Shown: positions 28,306-37,412, counted from the first letter of the stretch. The stretch is 64,000 nt of DNA from Gemmatimonadaceae bacterium (GCA_036273715.1 DASUHB010000028.1:180716-244715), one strand, 5' to 3'. Notes: a model not told the origin generated them from the letters alone. Made by a program: numbers and translations.

Positions 28306-29619
28306 TTGGATGTTGCATTGACACCACATCGCACAACCGGAGTGATACTCGCAGCGCTCGGGTTCGCGTTCATCGCGATCATGACGCTCACGCCGCAGCC
28401 TGGACCGCCAGCGTTCGCGCCGAGCCTCTGCGTTCTCTGCGGCGAGATGGCTGTGCAAGATATAATCCTCAACGTCATTCTGTTCGTGCCCTTTGGTATG
28501 GGCATGCGGTTGGCCGGCGTACGGCGGCATCGCGTCATCGCGATAGCATTCTGCCTTACGGTGGTGATCGAGCTCCTCCAGATGCACATCATCGCCGGCC
28601 GCGATTCGAGTCTCGGCGATGTGATCACGAACACACTCGGTGGCGTACTCGGCGTTGCGCTGGCAGACTCGTGGAGAACGTGGTTGCTGCCGACTGCGCA
28701 GCAGGCCCGCCGGCAATTGTGGGGCGGCGTGTTTATATGGATTTCCATACTGTGTGCGACAGTCTGGGCATTGCATCGCTCGCTTCCCGGGACGACGCTA
28801 TGGGGCCAATGGGACCCGGCAGTGCTTCACTTGGACCGGTTCTCTGGAACGATCGTTAAGTCGGATGCGGCCGGGTACGCTTTTCCTCCCGGCGCGCTTG
28901 GCAGCGATCCGCTCTTCCGCCGGCGGTTGGTGTCCGACAGCGTGCTGGTGCACGCTGTCGTGGTGCCGGGCGCGCCGACGGAACGCATCGCACCGATTCT
29001 CTCGGTGTACGATCCGTATCGAACGCAAGTGTTCTTGCTCGGCCAGCATCACCGCTCGCTGGTTTTTTCGATCCGGATGAATGCGGCTCGTGCGATGGTT
29101 CGCGATCCGATCATTGGTCTCGAAGATGTGTTCCCGAAGGCCGCCGCCAACGACACGCTGCGCGTGGCGGGTGGCATCCTGGACAACGCACTCGTGATCC
29201 GTGCGCGAGATGGTGCGCGCGGTGCGGTGCGCGAGCACCGGGTCGCGCTCGGGCCGGCGCTCGGGTGGAGTTTCCTTCTGCCGTGGCCGTACGCGTTCGG
29301 CGGCGAGACATCGGCCTTGTCGGCGCTGTGGCTCGGCGGTTTGGTTTTGCCACTCGCCTATTGGGGGAGCCGATCGCGTCGCCGGACCGAAGCGGGCGCT
29401 GCGTTGGGCATCGCTCTCGTGGGCGGGCTGGTGATCGCTCCGTTGGTCATGCATGGCGCGTTCGTGGGATGGGTGGAATGGGCCGGGGTCATCGTCGGTG
29501 GCGCACTGGGTCTGGCGTTGGCCGCCGCGCCGTGGCGCGCGCCCGCCGGTGCGCGACGCACGCCCGAGGCCTCGGGCGGCGCGCGCGTGTCGCTCGAGTC
29601 GTGGCCGGGCGATGCCTAA
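28306..29619 (+). CDS. VanZ-like membrane protein with large extracytoplasmic insert
   Basis: A 437-residue membrane protein. The first 125 residues are a VanZ-type four-helix domain (MTLTPQPGP, LNVILFVPFGMGMRL, VVIELLQM, DVITNTLGGVLG). After another helix comes a non-membrane region of about 170 residues that looks like a beta-sandwich/LamG-type domain (SGTIVKSDAAGYAF, LVFSIRMNAARAMV), then three to four C-terminal helices. VanZ proteins are frequent in EPS and exosortase loci; the function is unknown. The start is weak: TTG 28306 or GTG 28342, with no clear ribosome-binding site. The stop codon TAA lies inside one of the GCCTAAC motifs. Confidence 0.8.
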   Translation: MDVALTPHRTTGVILAALGFAFIAIMTLTPQPGPPAFAPSLCVLCGEMAVQDIILNVILFVPFGMGMRLAGVRRHRVIAIAFCLTVVIELLQMHIIAGRDSSLGDVITNTLGGVLGVALADSWRTWLLPTAQQARRQLWGGVFIWISILCATVWALHRSLPGTTLWGQWDPAVLHLDRFSGTIVKSDAAGYAFPPGALGSDPLFRRRLVSDSVLVHAVVVPGAPTERIAPILSVYDPYRTQVFLLGQHHRSLVFSIRMNAARAMVRDPIIGLEDVFPKAAANDTLRVAGGILDNALVIRARDGARGAVREHRVALGPALGWSFLLPWPYAFGGETSALSALWLGGLVLPLAYWGSRSRRRTEAGAALGIALVGGLVIAPLVMHGAFVGWVEWAGVIVGGALGLALAAAPWRAPAGARRTPEASGGARVSLESWPGDA

Positions 29620-29750
29620 CGCTTACCGCCGGGCTGGGCGGCCGCGCGCGTGGTTGCCGGCCGAATGCGCGTCGCGGCGTGCATCAGGCGTCGCTGGGCG
29701 GCGGCCACGCGGTCTTGCTCGACAGTGACGCGCGACTCATTGTTCGCTGC

Positions 29751-30347
29751 GTGATCCGCTTTCTCGACGCGTTCGATCTCATTCTCAGTGCACTGCGTCC
29801 GGCGCTCTTCGCGGTCGCGGCGGTGTTGTTCGTGGTCTTTGCATTCGACTGGCTGGTTCGCACGCGCCGCATCAATCCATTCGGACCGGTTGCCCGCTTT
29901 TTTCGGCGGGTCGTAGACCCGGCGCTGGCGCCCGTCGAACGTCGCGTCGTTCGCGCCGGAGGCATGCCGGCGAGCGCACCCTGGTGGGCGCTCGTCGTCG
30001 TAGTCATCGCCGGCATCCTGCTGATTCTCACGCTGCAATTCGTGCGCGAGATGATCGTGGAAGCGGCCGTGTCCGCGAATCGCGGATCGCGCGGCATTTA
30101 CGATCTGGTAGTGAGTTTGACGTTCGGCATCCTCAAGCTGGCGCTGATCGTTCGGATCATCGCGTCATGGCTGCAAATCAACCCATACAAGGCGTGGATC
30201 CGGTGGTCCGTTTCGCTGACGGAGTGGTTGTTGCGTCCGTTGCGATCGGTCATTCCGCCATTTGGCATGTTCGACGTGTCACCGCTGGTGGCGTATTTCG
30301 TGCTCGTGCTCCTGGAGAGTTTCATGCACTCGATTGGCGTCGCTTGA
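29751..30347 (+). CDS. YggT-family membrane protein
   Basis: A 198-residue integral membrane protein with the duplicated YggT layout: helices around residues 10-35, 85-105, 130-150 and 175-195, with the repeat signature RIIASWLQINPY / WLLRPLRSVIPPFG. YggT proteins have loosely defined roles in osmotic tolerance, division-site organisation and cell shape. GTG 29751 (VIRFLDAFDLI) is the best start; upstream in-frame sequence is the antisense or overlap of the VanZ gene region. It lies 131 bases after the VanZ gene and just before a receiver-like gene. Confidence 0.85.
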   Translation: MIRFLDAFDLILSALRPALFAVAAVLFVVFAFDWLVRTRRINPFGPVARFFRRVVDPALAPVERRVVRAGGMPASAPWWALVVVVIAGILLILTLQFVREMIVEAAVSANRGSRGIYDLVVSLTFGILKLALIVRIIASWLQINPYKAWIRWSVSLTEWLLRPLRSVIPPFGMFDVSPLVAYFVLVLLESFMHSIGVA

Positions 30348-30397
30348 CGTTTCGGTGCGCCGCTCGGGACGCGTTCAACACTCACACCGGAACGCAG

Positions 30398-30802
30398 ATG
30401 GCGAGCATCCTCCTGGTCGGTGGAGATGAGGCACTGCTCGAGGGTCTGGCGCAGATGCTGGCGCACGCCGGACACGTGCCTCACACAGCACATTCGGTGC
30501 ACGACGCGATCGAGATCGCGGCAACGACGCGGCCGTTGGTCGCGATCATCGACCGCAACTTGGCGTTAGCCAATCCGGAAATCGGGCGCTTGCCGCTCGA
30601 GAGCGGCGGCTCGTTCCTCGTGTATCACAGCGGCGAGGCGACGCGCCCAACGCTCGCTGCAGCGTTGCAGCGGCTGGTGTTGGCCGAGCTCGATTTGCCG
30701 TTGGAGCGCAACCGTCTTCTCGCGCTGGTGCAGCGCGTCGACGAGCGGACGCGGGCCACGGGGCGCCGCGCAGACGAATCGCCGGATCATCGAGCGCACT
30801 GA
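30398..30802 (+). CDS. Divergent response-regulator receiver-like protein
   Basis: A 134-residue protein with a receiver-like start (ASILLVGGDEALLEGLAQML) and a central VAIIDRNLAL strand where the phospho-acceptor Asp would sit. The acidic pair at strand 1 is replaced by GGDE, and the switch Thr/Lys motifs are hard to place (FLVYHSGEATRP). It is likely a stand-alone, possibly non-phosphorylated receiver. ATG 30398 gives an N-terminus at strand 1. It converges on the second glycosidase-like gene. Confidence 0.65.
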   Translation: MASILLVGGDEALLEGLAQMLAHAGHVPHTAHSVHDAIEIAATTRPLVAIIDRNLALANPEIGRLPLESGGSFLVYHSGEATRPTLAAALQRLVLAELDLPLERNRLLALVQRVDERTRATGRRADESPDHRAH

Positions 30803-30888
30803 CGAGCCGCCGCTCGGCCGTCGGAGCCCTGCCGTTCGCGAATGATGCGTTCGATCTCGTGACTGGCGACGAGCATTTTCGGGCTCGC

Positions 30889-32313
30889 CTAACGCACGAG
30901 GATCATCGCCTCGCTCTGGCGCAGCTTCACCGATGTCACGGGTGCGCCGAGGGTCCCGTCGCCATGGAGGGGGCGCAGCGACTCGCCATTCGGCAGGGGC
31001 ACCAGCACCGCAGTGCTGTCGCCGAAATTGCGATTCTTCCAGGTACTGGTCGGGCGCGCGAGGATCAACGCGTGATCGAAGTCACGCGCCCAGATCGAAA
31101 ACCCGGTGTTGGTGCTGTCGCGGCCGCTCTGGATGACGTGCCGCGGACCCGTTGGATGCCCAACGTCGAACTCCTGTGCTTTCAGCCACACCTGATCGTA
31201 CGGCACCTTCCAGGCGTTCTCGAGATCGAGATAGAGGCGGTCGGGAGTCGATGGTACGAGGAGGTAATAGCTGGCGAGCTCGAACATCTTGAGACGTTCG
31301 GCCTTCGATCCATAGTTGCCCGGCGTATACGTCCCGAAGATGCCGTGGACGCTGTTGGCATCGGCCCAGCTGTCCAATGACACGAGCTCGACCAACACGT
31401 TGTGCGTGAGCAGCGTATCGACCCAACGCCAGCGCTCGGTCATCAGTTCGGTGAGCGGATTGTTCATGCGCTCGAGGTGCACCGCGCCGGCAGCCATCAC
31501 CATGTTCCAGTCGAACGGCTTCATGTACTCGGCCGTGTTGAGCATGACGATTTTCGGCGCGATGGCCTGTGCGATCTCGTGCACGTACTCGATCATGTCC
31601 TTCTGATAAACCTGACGATCGGGATACTCGGCGAGCGGCGCCTTGCCTAACGCTTTGCCGATGTCGCCCGACGAGTGGGAATCGAAGAACACGCCGTCGC
31701 CGTTGCCGACGAAGCGACGGATGCGGTCCTGGACGTAGGCGCGCGCGCCGGGATCGCCGGGATTGATGGCCCACCGCTTCGATCCCCACGCGGTGAACTG
31801 CAAACGCGACGCAGGGCTGGGGTCCGAGCCGGCGAGGTGAATGAACGCCTTCTCGAGCGGGTACTGGGGATGCGCGGCGAACCATTGTTGCATGTCATCG
31901 TAGTACGACGTCGCCAGCCCTGCCGACTTCTGCTCGCCCGGCTGCATGACGTTCCAATCGAGTGCATATGGGATGACGCGGATGGCCGGGTTGAGCGACT
32001 TGTATTGCTGGACATCGCCGCTCATCACGAAGTCGAAATGCGCGGCGGTCCAGGCGCGCTCGCGGTTGCGCTGCCCGGCGTTCGACACGTACTGGGTCCG
32101 GAAGTCGGTGACCATGGTTCGGATCCATGGCCAGTGTGGTGATGTCGCGCTGTACGCCGATGCCGCAGGGGGGCGAGTGATGTGCGTTGCACCGATCGCC
32201 GGAGGGGCGACTGGAACACGATCTGCACTCGGAGACTGAACGCGGTCCAGTCCGGCGAGAGCCGCTATCGTGCCGCCGGCGGCGAGTATGGCGATAGTGA
32301 ACGGAAGGCGCAT
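30889..32313 (-). CDS. Secreted putative glycoside hydrolase (paralogue of 22757-24718)
   Basis: A 474-residue exported protein. The N-terminus is a signal peptide or anchor (MRLPFTIAILAAGGTIAALAG). The rest matches the C-terminal part of the Big2 protein at 22757-24718 along its whole length: SPHWPWIRTMVTDF against SPHWRHITTMMTDF, GVFFDSHSSGD against GVFLDVESSGD, AGAVHLERMNNPL against AGAVHLEKMNMPL, and LRQSEAMILV against LRNSEAAILI. It lacks the Ig-like domains and lipobox. One candidate acidic residue differs (FDSHSSGD against LDVESSGD). ATG 32313 has GAGGA upstream. The stop TAG lies in a GTTAGGC motif. Likely acts on the EPS in the periplasm or outside. Confidence 0.8.
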   Translation of the reverse strand: MRLPFTIAILAAGGTIAALAGLDRVQSPSADRVPVAPPAIGATHITRPPAASAYSATSPHWPWIRTMVTDFRTQYVSNAGQRNRERAWTAAHFDFVMSGDVQQYKSLNPAIRVIPYALDWNVMQPGEQKSAGLATSYYDDMQQWFAAHPQYPLEKAFIHLAGSDPSPASRLQFTAWGSKRWAINPGDPGARAYVQDRIRRFVGNGDGVFFDSHSSGDIGKALGKAPLAEYPDRQVYQKDMIEYVHEIAQAIAPKIVMLNTAEYMKPFDWNMVMAAGAVHLERMNNPLTELMTERWRWVDTLLTHNVLVELVSLDSWADANSVHGIFGTYTPGNYGSKAERLKMFELASYYLLVPSTPDRLYLDLENAWKVPYDQVWLKAQEFDVGHPTGPRHVIQSGRDSTNTGFSIWARDFDHALILARPTSTWKNRNFGDSTAVLVPLPNGESLRPLHGDGTLGAPVTSVKLRQSEAMILVR

Positions 32314-32615
32314 TCGTGGGATTCCTCTCGTCCCGATGCTGGACGTCAAAGCGAGTCGGCAGTAGGCCGTTTGCGAATCGTACCCGACGCAGCTGCACTG
32401 GTTCGCGCGCCGAGCATTCAGCGCGTATTGTGCAGGATCGTGGCCAGCGCGCGCGGTGGCAACACCCGGCGCGCGAGAAGGTCGACGGCCGGCACGCGCA
32501 TTCGTGATTGCATGAAGCTCGGGAATCGGTCATTGTTCGGGCCGACCAAGCTGAGCGGCGGCAGATCGGCGCATCGGGTTCAAATCGGACAGGAGCGTGA
32601 GCGTGTGCGTGCCGT
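32314..32615. other. Intergenic region upstream of the sulfotransferase
   Basis: About 300 bases between divergent genes. A minus-strand frame ends at 32418 and gives a short peptide from ATG 32513 (31 residues, MRVPAVDLLARRVLPPRAL) with good codon use; it may be a gene remnant or a small protein, but there is no ribosome-binding site that I trust. No terminator or repeat was seen. Confidence 0.4.
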
Positions 32616-33626
32616 GTGGCGCCGGCAGCGAATGAGCGGCGCGAGCGTGAGCGGATCGCGGTGAATCCGGCCCCGCTCTTCATCGTTGGCGTTGGGCGTA
32701 GCGGATCGAGCGTTTTTCACCGCTTGATGTGCCGGCACCCGCGTGCGGCGTGGTTGTCGCGCGTGCTGGAGCAATGGCCTAACGCGAGACCGGTGAACCG
32801 CGCGCTCATGCACGCGCTCGCCGTGCCTGTGGTCGGGGGACGCCTGGCGCATTTGATCGACCCGGGCGAGTGCTACGACTACTGGGAGCAGTTGGCGCCG
32901 GGCTTCACGTCGCCGTGTCGCGATCTGCTGGCGAGCGACGTTCAGAACGATGCGCGGGCAAACGTGCGCGGCGCGCTGAGTCGTGTGCCCACGAAGAGGC
33001 GCCCGCAGCTCGTGGCCAAGGTGACGGGCTGGCCGCGGGTGGGATATCTCCGCGAGATTTTTCCAAACGCCAAGTTCATCCACGTGATGCGCGATGGTCG
33101 TCCGGTCGCTGCATCGTTTCTCAAGGTGCCGTGGTGGCGCGGCTGGCGCGGACCATCGGGGTGGTTGTTCGGCGACCTCACATCGGAGCAAACGGCTGAA
33201 TGGCAGCGATATGATCGCTCGTTCGTCGCGTTAGCCGGCATCCAATGGAAGCTCCTGATGGACGCGATGGAGAGCGCGAAGCAGTCCGTGCCGGCATCGT
33301 GCATGGTGGAGATCAGATACGAGGATTTGTGCCGCGACCCCGTCGAGCACTTTCGGCGCGTGGCGGAGTTCGCGGAGCTGCCGTGGGTGCGATCATTCGA
33401 GCGGATGATTCGCAGCGAGCCGCTGCACAGCGAGAACGAGAAGTGGCGGAGAGACTTTACTGCCGATCAGCAGGCAATCCTCGATGCCGTGCTGCACAAT
33501 CATCTCGTGCGATACCGATACGAGCCGCGCTTGAGTGATGAGCCGGTGGAGGCAGGTGTGACACATAAGGGGGGACAAGATCGGACGAGACGGGCAAGGC
33601 CGGACAGCAGCCGGGTGGGAGACTGA
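32616..33626 (+). CDS. PAPS-dependent sulfotransferase
   Basis: A 336-residue sulfotransferase-family protein. The 5'-phosphosulfate-binding loop is visible at the N-terminus (FIVGVGRSGSSVFHRLMCRHP) and the 3'-phosphate motif in FIHVMRDGRPVAASF; a late VEIRYEDLCRDPVEHFRRV is typical of the family. It transfers sulfuryl groups from PAPS to a sugar or lipid acceptor. PAPS can come from the cysNQCD operon at 4.3-8.5 kb, and CysQ would remove the PAP by-product. GTG 32616 or GTG 32661 may be the start; the latter places the binding loop nearer the N-terminus. Acceptor unknown; a sulfated EPS is my inference. Confidence 0.85.
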   Translation: MAPAANERRERERIAVNPAPLFIVGVGRSGSSVFHRLMCRHPRAAWLSRVLEQWPNARPVNRALMHALAVPVVGGRLAHLIDPGECYDYWEQLAPGFTSPCRDLLASDVQNDARANVRGALSRVPTKRRPQLVAKVTGWPRVGYLREIFPNAKFIHVMRDGRPVAASFLKVPWWRGWRGPSGWLFGDLTSEQTAEWQRYDRSFVALAGIQWKLLMDAMESAKQSVPASCMVEIRYEDLCRDPVEHFRRVAEFAELPWVRSFERMIRSEPLHSENEKWRRDFTADQQAILDAVLHNHLVRYRYEPRLSDEPVEAGVTHKGGQDRTRRARPDSSRVGD

Positions 33627-33756
33627 AGTCCGGTCGCGACTCGAGTGGCGTGAGGCATCCCTCAGGCGTCGCCGCCCAAAGCCAACACGCACTGGGCCGG
33701 AACGTGTCTTGCCTCCGGTGAGCGTTGCGGTTATGGTGCGTGTGGGTTGTGAAATT

Positions 33757-33812
33757 GGTTCGTGGCGATTTAAGGCAACTTGCGGCCACGTTAAACATTC
33801 CGCTAAAGCGCC
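33757..33812 (+). promoter_or_regulatory. SAM-II riboswitch aptamer
   Basis: The segment shows the conserved SAM-II pattern. Stem P1 is CGTGGC (33761-33766) with GCCACG (33785-33790); the loop begins GATTTAAGG; the conserved stretch GTTAAACA follows at 33790, then GCTAAAG (33802-33808), allowing the pseudoknot. It lies about 50 bases upstream of metH. SAM-II aptamers bind S-adenosylmethionine and repress methionine biosynthesis genes. Recognised by eye from the known consensus; a covariance-model search would settle it. Confidence 0.87.
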
Positions 33813-33813
33813 G

Positions 33814-33844
33814 GCCCGGTGCCTGTGCGCACTTGGGCTTTTTT
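33814..33844 (+). terminator. Terminator-like hairpin directly after the SAM-II aptamer
   Basis: GCCC (33814-33817) pairs with GGGC (33835-33838) and GTGC (33819-33822) with GCAC (33829-33832), followed by six T (33839-33844). The aptamer 3' side abuts or overlaps this stem, so SAM binding could control attenuation of metH. The Shine-Dalgarno sequence (GGATGA at 33851) lies just beyond. Confidence 0.6.
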
Positions 33845-33860
33845 GCTATCGGATGATCAT

Positions 33861-36800
33861 ATGAGTGCTGACACCGTATCCCGCGCCACTGCGCAGCGCA
33901 GCGACTCGCCGTATCTGCGCGAGCTGGCGCAGCGCGTCCTGGTGTTCGATGGCGCGATGGGCACGAACCTCCAGCGGCAGGCGTTGACGGCCGATGATTT
34001 TGGCGGCGCGCGCACGGAGGGGTGCAACGACTATCTGGTGCTGACGCGGCCGGACGTCGTGCGCGGGATTCACGAGTCGTTTCTGGCCGTGGGGTGCGAC
34101 GTCGTCGAGACCTGCACGTTTCAGAGCACGCCGCGCCGGCTCAAGGAGTGGGGGTTGGGCGACAAGGTGCACGCGCTGAACGTGCGCGCGGCCGAACTGG
34201 CGCGCGAGGCGTGCGACGCCGCGGGCAACGGCCGGCGCCGGTTCGTCGCCGGATCGATCGGCCCAACGGGAATGCTCCCGTCGAGCGATGATCCGACGTT
34301 GTCGGCGGTGACGTTCGCCGAGCTCCTCGACGACTACTACCAGCAGGCGAAGGCGCTGGTCGAGGGCGGGGTCGACCTCCTGCTGGTCGAGACGGCGCAG
34401 GACATTCTCGAAGTGAAGGCCGCGCTGGCCGGATTCGAGCGGCTGTTTGCGGAAACCGGGCGGCGTGTCCCCGTGCAGGCGCAGGTCACGCTCGACACGA
34501 GCGGTCGCATGCTGCTGGGCACCGACATCGCGAGCGCGATGACCACCCTCGAGTCGTTAGGCGTCGACGTGCTCGGGCTCAACTGCTCGACGGGCCCCGA
34601 GCACATGCGGGAGCCGATCCGGTGGCTGTCCGAACATGCCCGGCGCCCGGTGTCGTGCATCCCGAACGCCGGCCTGCCGCTCAACACCGGCACCGGCGAC
34701 GCGGTGTATCCGCTCGAGCCGGAGGCGATGGCGACCGCGTTAGGCGAGTTCGTGCGCGACTTCGGCGTCCGCGTGGTGGGCGGGTGTTGCGGCACGACGC
34801 CGGCACACCTCGACGCCGTCGTGCGCGCCGTGCGCGCGCTCGAGCGCGGCGGACCGCGGCGCGCGGCGCCGCACGTGCCGCGCGTGTCGTCGGCCATGCG
34901 CGCGCTCACCCTGCACCAGGACCCGCCGCCGCTGCTCATCGGCGAGCGCGTGAACGCACAGGGTTCGCGGAAAGTGAAGCAGCTGCTCCTGGCCGATGAT
35001 TACGAAGGCATCGTCGGCGTCGCGCGGCAACAGGCGGACTCCGGCGCGCACGTGCTGGACGTGTGCGTGGCGCTCACCGAGCGCGCGGACGAAGCGCAGC
35101 AGATGGCGCGGGTGGTGAAGCTGCTGTCGATGAGCGTCGAGACGCCGCTCATGATCGACTCCACCGAAGCCGACGTGGTTGCGCGCGCGCTCGAACACGT
35201 GCCCGGCCGCGCGATCGTCAACTCCATCAACATGGAGAACGGGCGCGCGCGCATCGATGCGGTGCTGCCGCTGGTGAAGCAGCATGGCGCGGCCGTCGTG
35301 GCACTGACGATCGACGAAGCGGGCATGGCGAAGACGCGCGAACGGAAGCTGGAGATCGCGCGGCGGATCCACGACATCGCGGTGCACGAGTTCGGCCTGG
35401 CCAGCGAGGATCTGATTTTCGACGATCTCACCTTCACCCTCGCGACGGGCGAAGCGGAATGGGTGGACAGCGCAGCGGAGACGATCGAGGGCATCCGGCT
35501 GATCAAGCGCGAGCTGCCCGGCGTGCTGACGTCGTTAGGCGTGAGCAACGTGAGCTTCGGACTGGCGCCGGCCGCGCGCGCCGTGCTCAATTCCGTCTTT
35601 CTGCATCACTGCGTGCAGGCCGGACTCGACATGGCGATCGTCAATCCGGCGCACATCCGGCCGTACGCCGAGCTGTCATCCGAAGAGCGCGAGCTGGCGG
35701 ACGACCTGGTGTTCAACCGGCGTCCCGACGCGTTGCAGCGGTTCATCGAATTCTCGGCGAGCGCCGATCAGAAATCGCCCGGCACCGGCGAGGCGTCCGC
35801 CGAATCCGACCTGGCGGCGCTCACGCCCGACGGCCGCATCCACTGGCAGATTCTGCACCGCAAGAAGGACGGCATCGAAGACGCACTCGACGCGGCCGGC
35901 GTGCGGGAGCAGCCGATCCGCGTCCTGAACGAGGTCCTGCTGCCGGCGATGAAGGAGGTCGGCGACAAGTTCGGTGCGGGCGAGCTGATTCTGCCGTTCG
36001 TGCTGCAGAGCGCCGAGGTGATGAAACGCGCCGTTAGGCATCTGGAGCAGTTCCTCGAGCGCGCCGAGGGCTACACCAAGGGGAAGGTGGTGCTCGCCAC
36101 GGTCTATGGCGATGTGCACGACATCGGGAAGTCGCTCGTGAACACGATTCTCTCGAACAACGGCTACACGGTGTTCGACCTCGGCAAGCAGGTGCCGGTG
36201 AACACGATCATCGACAAGGCCGTCGAGGTGGGTGCCGACGCCATCGGGTTGTCGGCGTTGCTCGTGTCGACGTCGAAGCAGATGCCGATATGCGTCCAGG
36301 AGCTGGATCGGCGCGGGCTGAAGGTGCCGGTGCTGATCGGCGGCGCGGCAATCAATCGGCGATTCGGCCGGCGCGCGCTGTTCGTCGACGGAGAACGGGC
36401 GTACGCGCCGGGCGTGTTCTACTGCAAGGATGCGTTCGAGGGACTCGATTCCGTGGAAGCGCTCATGGATCCGGATCGGCGCGAGGCGTTTGTCACCGGC
36501 AACCTCGATGACGCGCGACGCGACGTGTTTCTGCGCTCGGGGGTCGGCAAGGACATCGCCGCCGGCACCAATGCGACGACGCGCTCGGAGGTCGCGACCG
36601 ATAACGCGGTTCCCGAAGCGCCGTTCTTCGGCACTCGCGTCCTGCACGACATTCCGCTCGACGAGGTGTTGGCGCTGCTCGACCTCGACGAGCTGTTTCG
36701 GTTGCAGTGGGGTGGGCGCGGTTCGGGCGAGGCGTTCGACGCAACGGTGCGCGACGAATTCCGTCCGACGCTGGAGCGGCTCTCGGCGAGCGCACGCGCC

Positions 36801-37412
36801 GAACGGTGGCTCGTCCCGCGAGCGGCGTACGGACTTTTTCCGGTGCAGTCGCAGGGCAACTCGCTCATCGTGTACGACGCTGCTGCCTACGGGAGCGATG
36901 GCGGCGCTCTGCGCGAGGTGGCGCGGTTCAAGTTCCCGCGGCAGGATGGTCGGGAGCGGCTGTGTCTCGCCGACTATTTCCGCTCGGTGGAATCGGGCGA
37001 CGTGGATGTCGCCGCGCTGCAGATCGTGACGGTCGGCGACGCGGCCCAACGCCGCTTCGACGAGTTGCAGTCGCGGAACGAATACACGGAAGCGTACTAT
37101 CTGCACGGTCTTGCGGTCGAGACAGCCGAAGCGGTGGCCGAGTGGATGCATCGGTACGTGCGGCGTCATCTCGGCATCGCGGCCGGCCAGGGGAAGCGGT
37201 ACTCCTGGGGCTATCCGGCGTGTCCGGACCTGGACGACCACGCGACGGTATTCCGTCTGCTGCCGGCGGCCGAGTCGTTAGGCATGACGTTGACCCCGGC
37301 GTTCCAACTGGTGCCCGAGCAGTCGACGGCGGCGATCATCGTCCACCATCCGGCGGCGAAGTACTACGCCGTGCGCGGCGGTGGCGAACGCGACACCGGA
37401 GCCGCGGCGTGA
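33861..37412 (+). CDS. metH: Cobalamin-dependent methionine synthase (MetH), full length
   Basis: Transfers a methyl group from methyl-tetrahydrofolate via cobalamin to homocysteine. At 1183 residues it has all four modules in order. The homocysteine-binding domain has FDGAMGTNLQ and zinc ligands in GLNCSTGP and GGCCGTTP. The pterin-binding domain follows (IGERVNAQGSRKVK, MIDSTEADV, NSINMENG). The cobalamin domain has DVHDIGKS at about 752 and a GLSALLVSTS stretch. The AdoMet reactivation domain is C-terminal, from about residue 920 to the end (KRYSWGYPACPD). ATG 33861 follows GGATGA; the frame extends to 33819 but those codons overlap the riboswitch terminator. First gene of the operon, under the SAM-II element. 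Confidence 0.96.
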   Translation: MSADTVSRATAQRSDSPYLRELAQRVLVFDGAMGTNLQRQALTADDFGGARTEGCNDYLVLTRPDVVRGIHESFLAVGCDVVETCTFQSTPRRLKEWGLGDKVHALNVRAAELAREACDAAGNGRRRFVAGSIGPTGMLPSSDDPTLSAVTFAELLDDYYQQAKALVEGGVDLLLVETAQDILEVKAALAGFERLFAETGRRVPVQAQVTLDTSGRMLLGTDIASAMTTLESLGVDVLGLNCSTGPEHMREPIRWLSEHARRPVSCIPNAGLPLNTGTGDAVYPLEPEAMATALGEFVRDFGVRVVGGCCGTTPAHLDAVVRAVRALERGGPRRAAPHVPRVSSAMRALTLHQDPPPLLIGERVNAQGSRKVKQLLLADDYEGIVGVARQQADSGAHVLDVCVALTERADEAQQMARVVKLLSMSVETPLMIDSTEADVVARALEHVPGRAIVNSINMENGRARIDAVLPLVKQHGAAVVALTIDEAGMAKTRERKLEIARRIHDIAVHEFGLASEDLIFDDLTFTLATGEAEWVDSAAETIEGIRLIKRELPGVLTSLGVSNVSFGLAPAARAVLNSVFLHHCVQAGLDMAIVNPAHIRPYAELSSEERELADDLVFNRRPDALQRFIEFSASADQKSPGTGEASAESDLAALTPDGRIHWQILHRKKDGIEDALDAAGVREQPIRVLNEVLLPAMKEVGDKFGAGELILPFVLQSAEVMKRAVRHLEQFLERAEGYTKGKVVLATVYGDVHDIGKSLVNTILSNNGYTVFDLGKQVPVNTIIDKAVEVGADAIGLSALLVSTSKQMPICVQELDRRGLKVPVLIGGAAINRRFGRRALFVDGERAYAPGVFYCKDAFEGLDSVEALMDPDRREAFVTGNLDDARRDVFLRSGVGKDIAAGTNATTRSEVATDNAVPEAPFFGTRVLHDIPLDEVLALLDLDELFRLQWGGRGSGEAFDATVRDEFRPTLERLSASARAERWLVPRAAYGLFPVQSQGNSLIVYDAAAYGSDGGALREVARFKFPRQDGRERLCLADYFRSVESGDVDVAALQIVTVGDAAQRRFDELQSRNEYTEAYYLHGLAVETAEAVAEWMHRYVRRHLGIAAGQGKRYSWGYPACPDLDDHATVFRLLPAAESLGMTLTPAFQLVPEQSTAAIIVHHPAAKYYAVRGGGERDTGAAA

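Noticed and set aside
32418..32513. 31-codon minus-strand frame upstream of the second glycosidase-like gene
   Set aside because: Codon use is reasonable but there is no ribosome-binding site or homology that I recognise; noted only in the intergenic entry.
35676..37241. 521-codon minus-strand frame opposite metH
   Set aside because: Antisense of an unmistakable methionine synthase; composition is Arg/His-rich with no domain.
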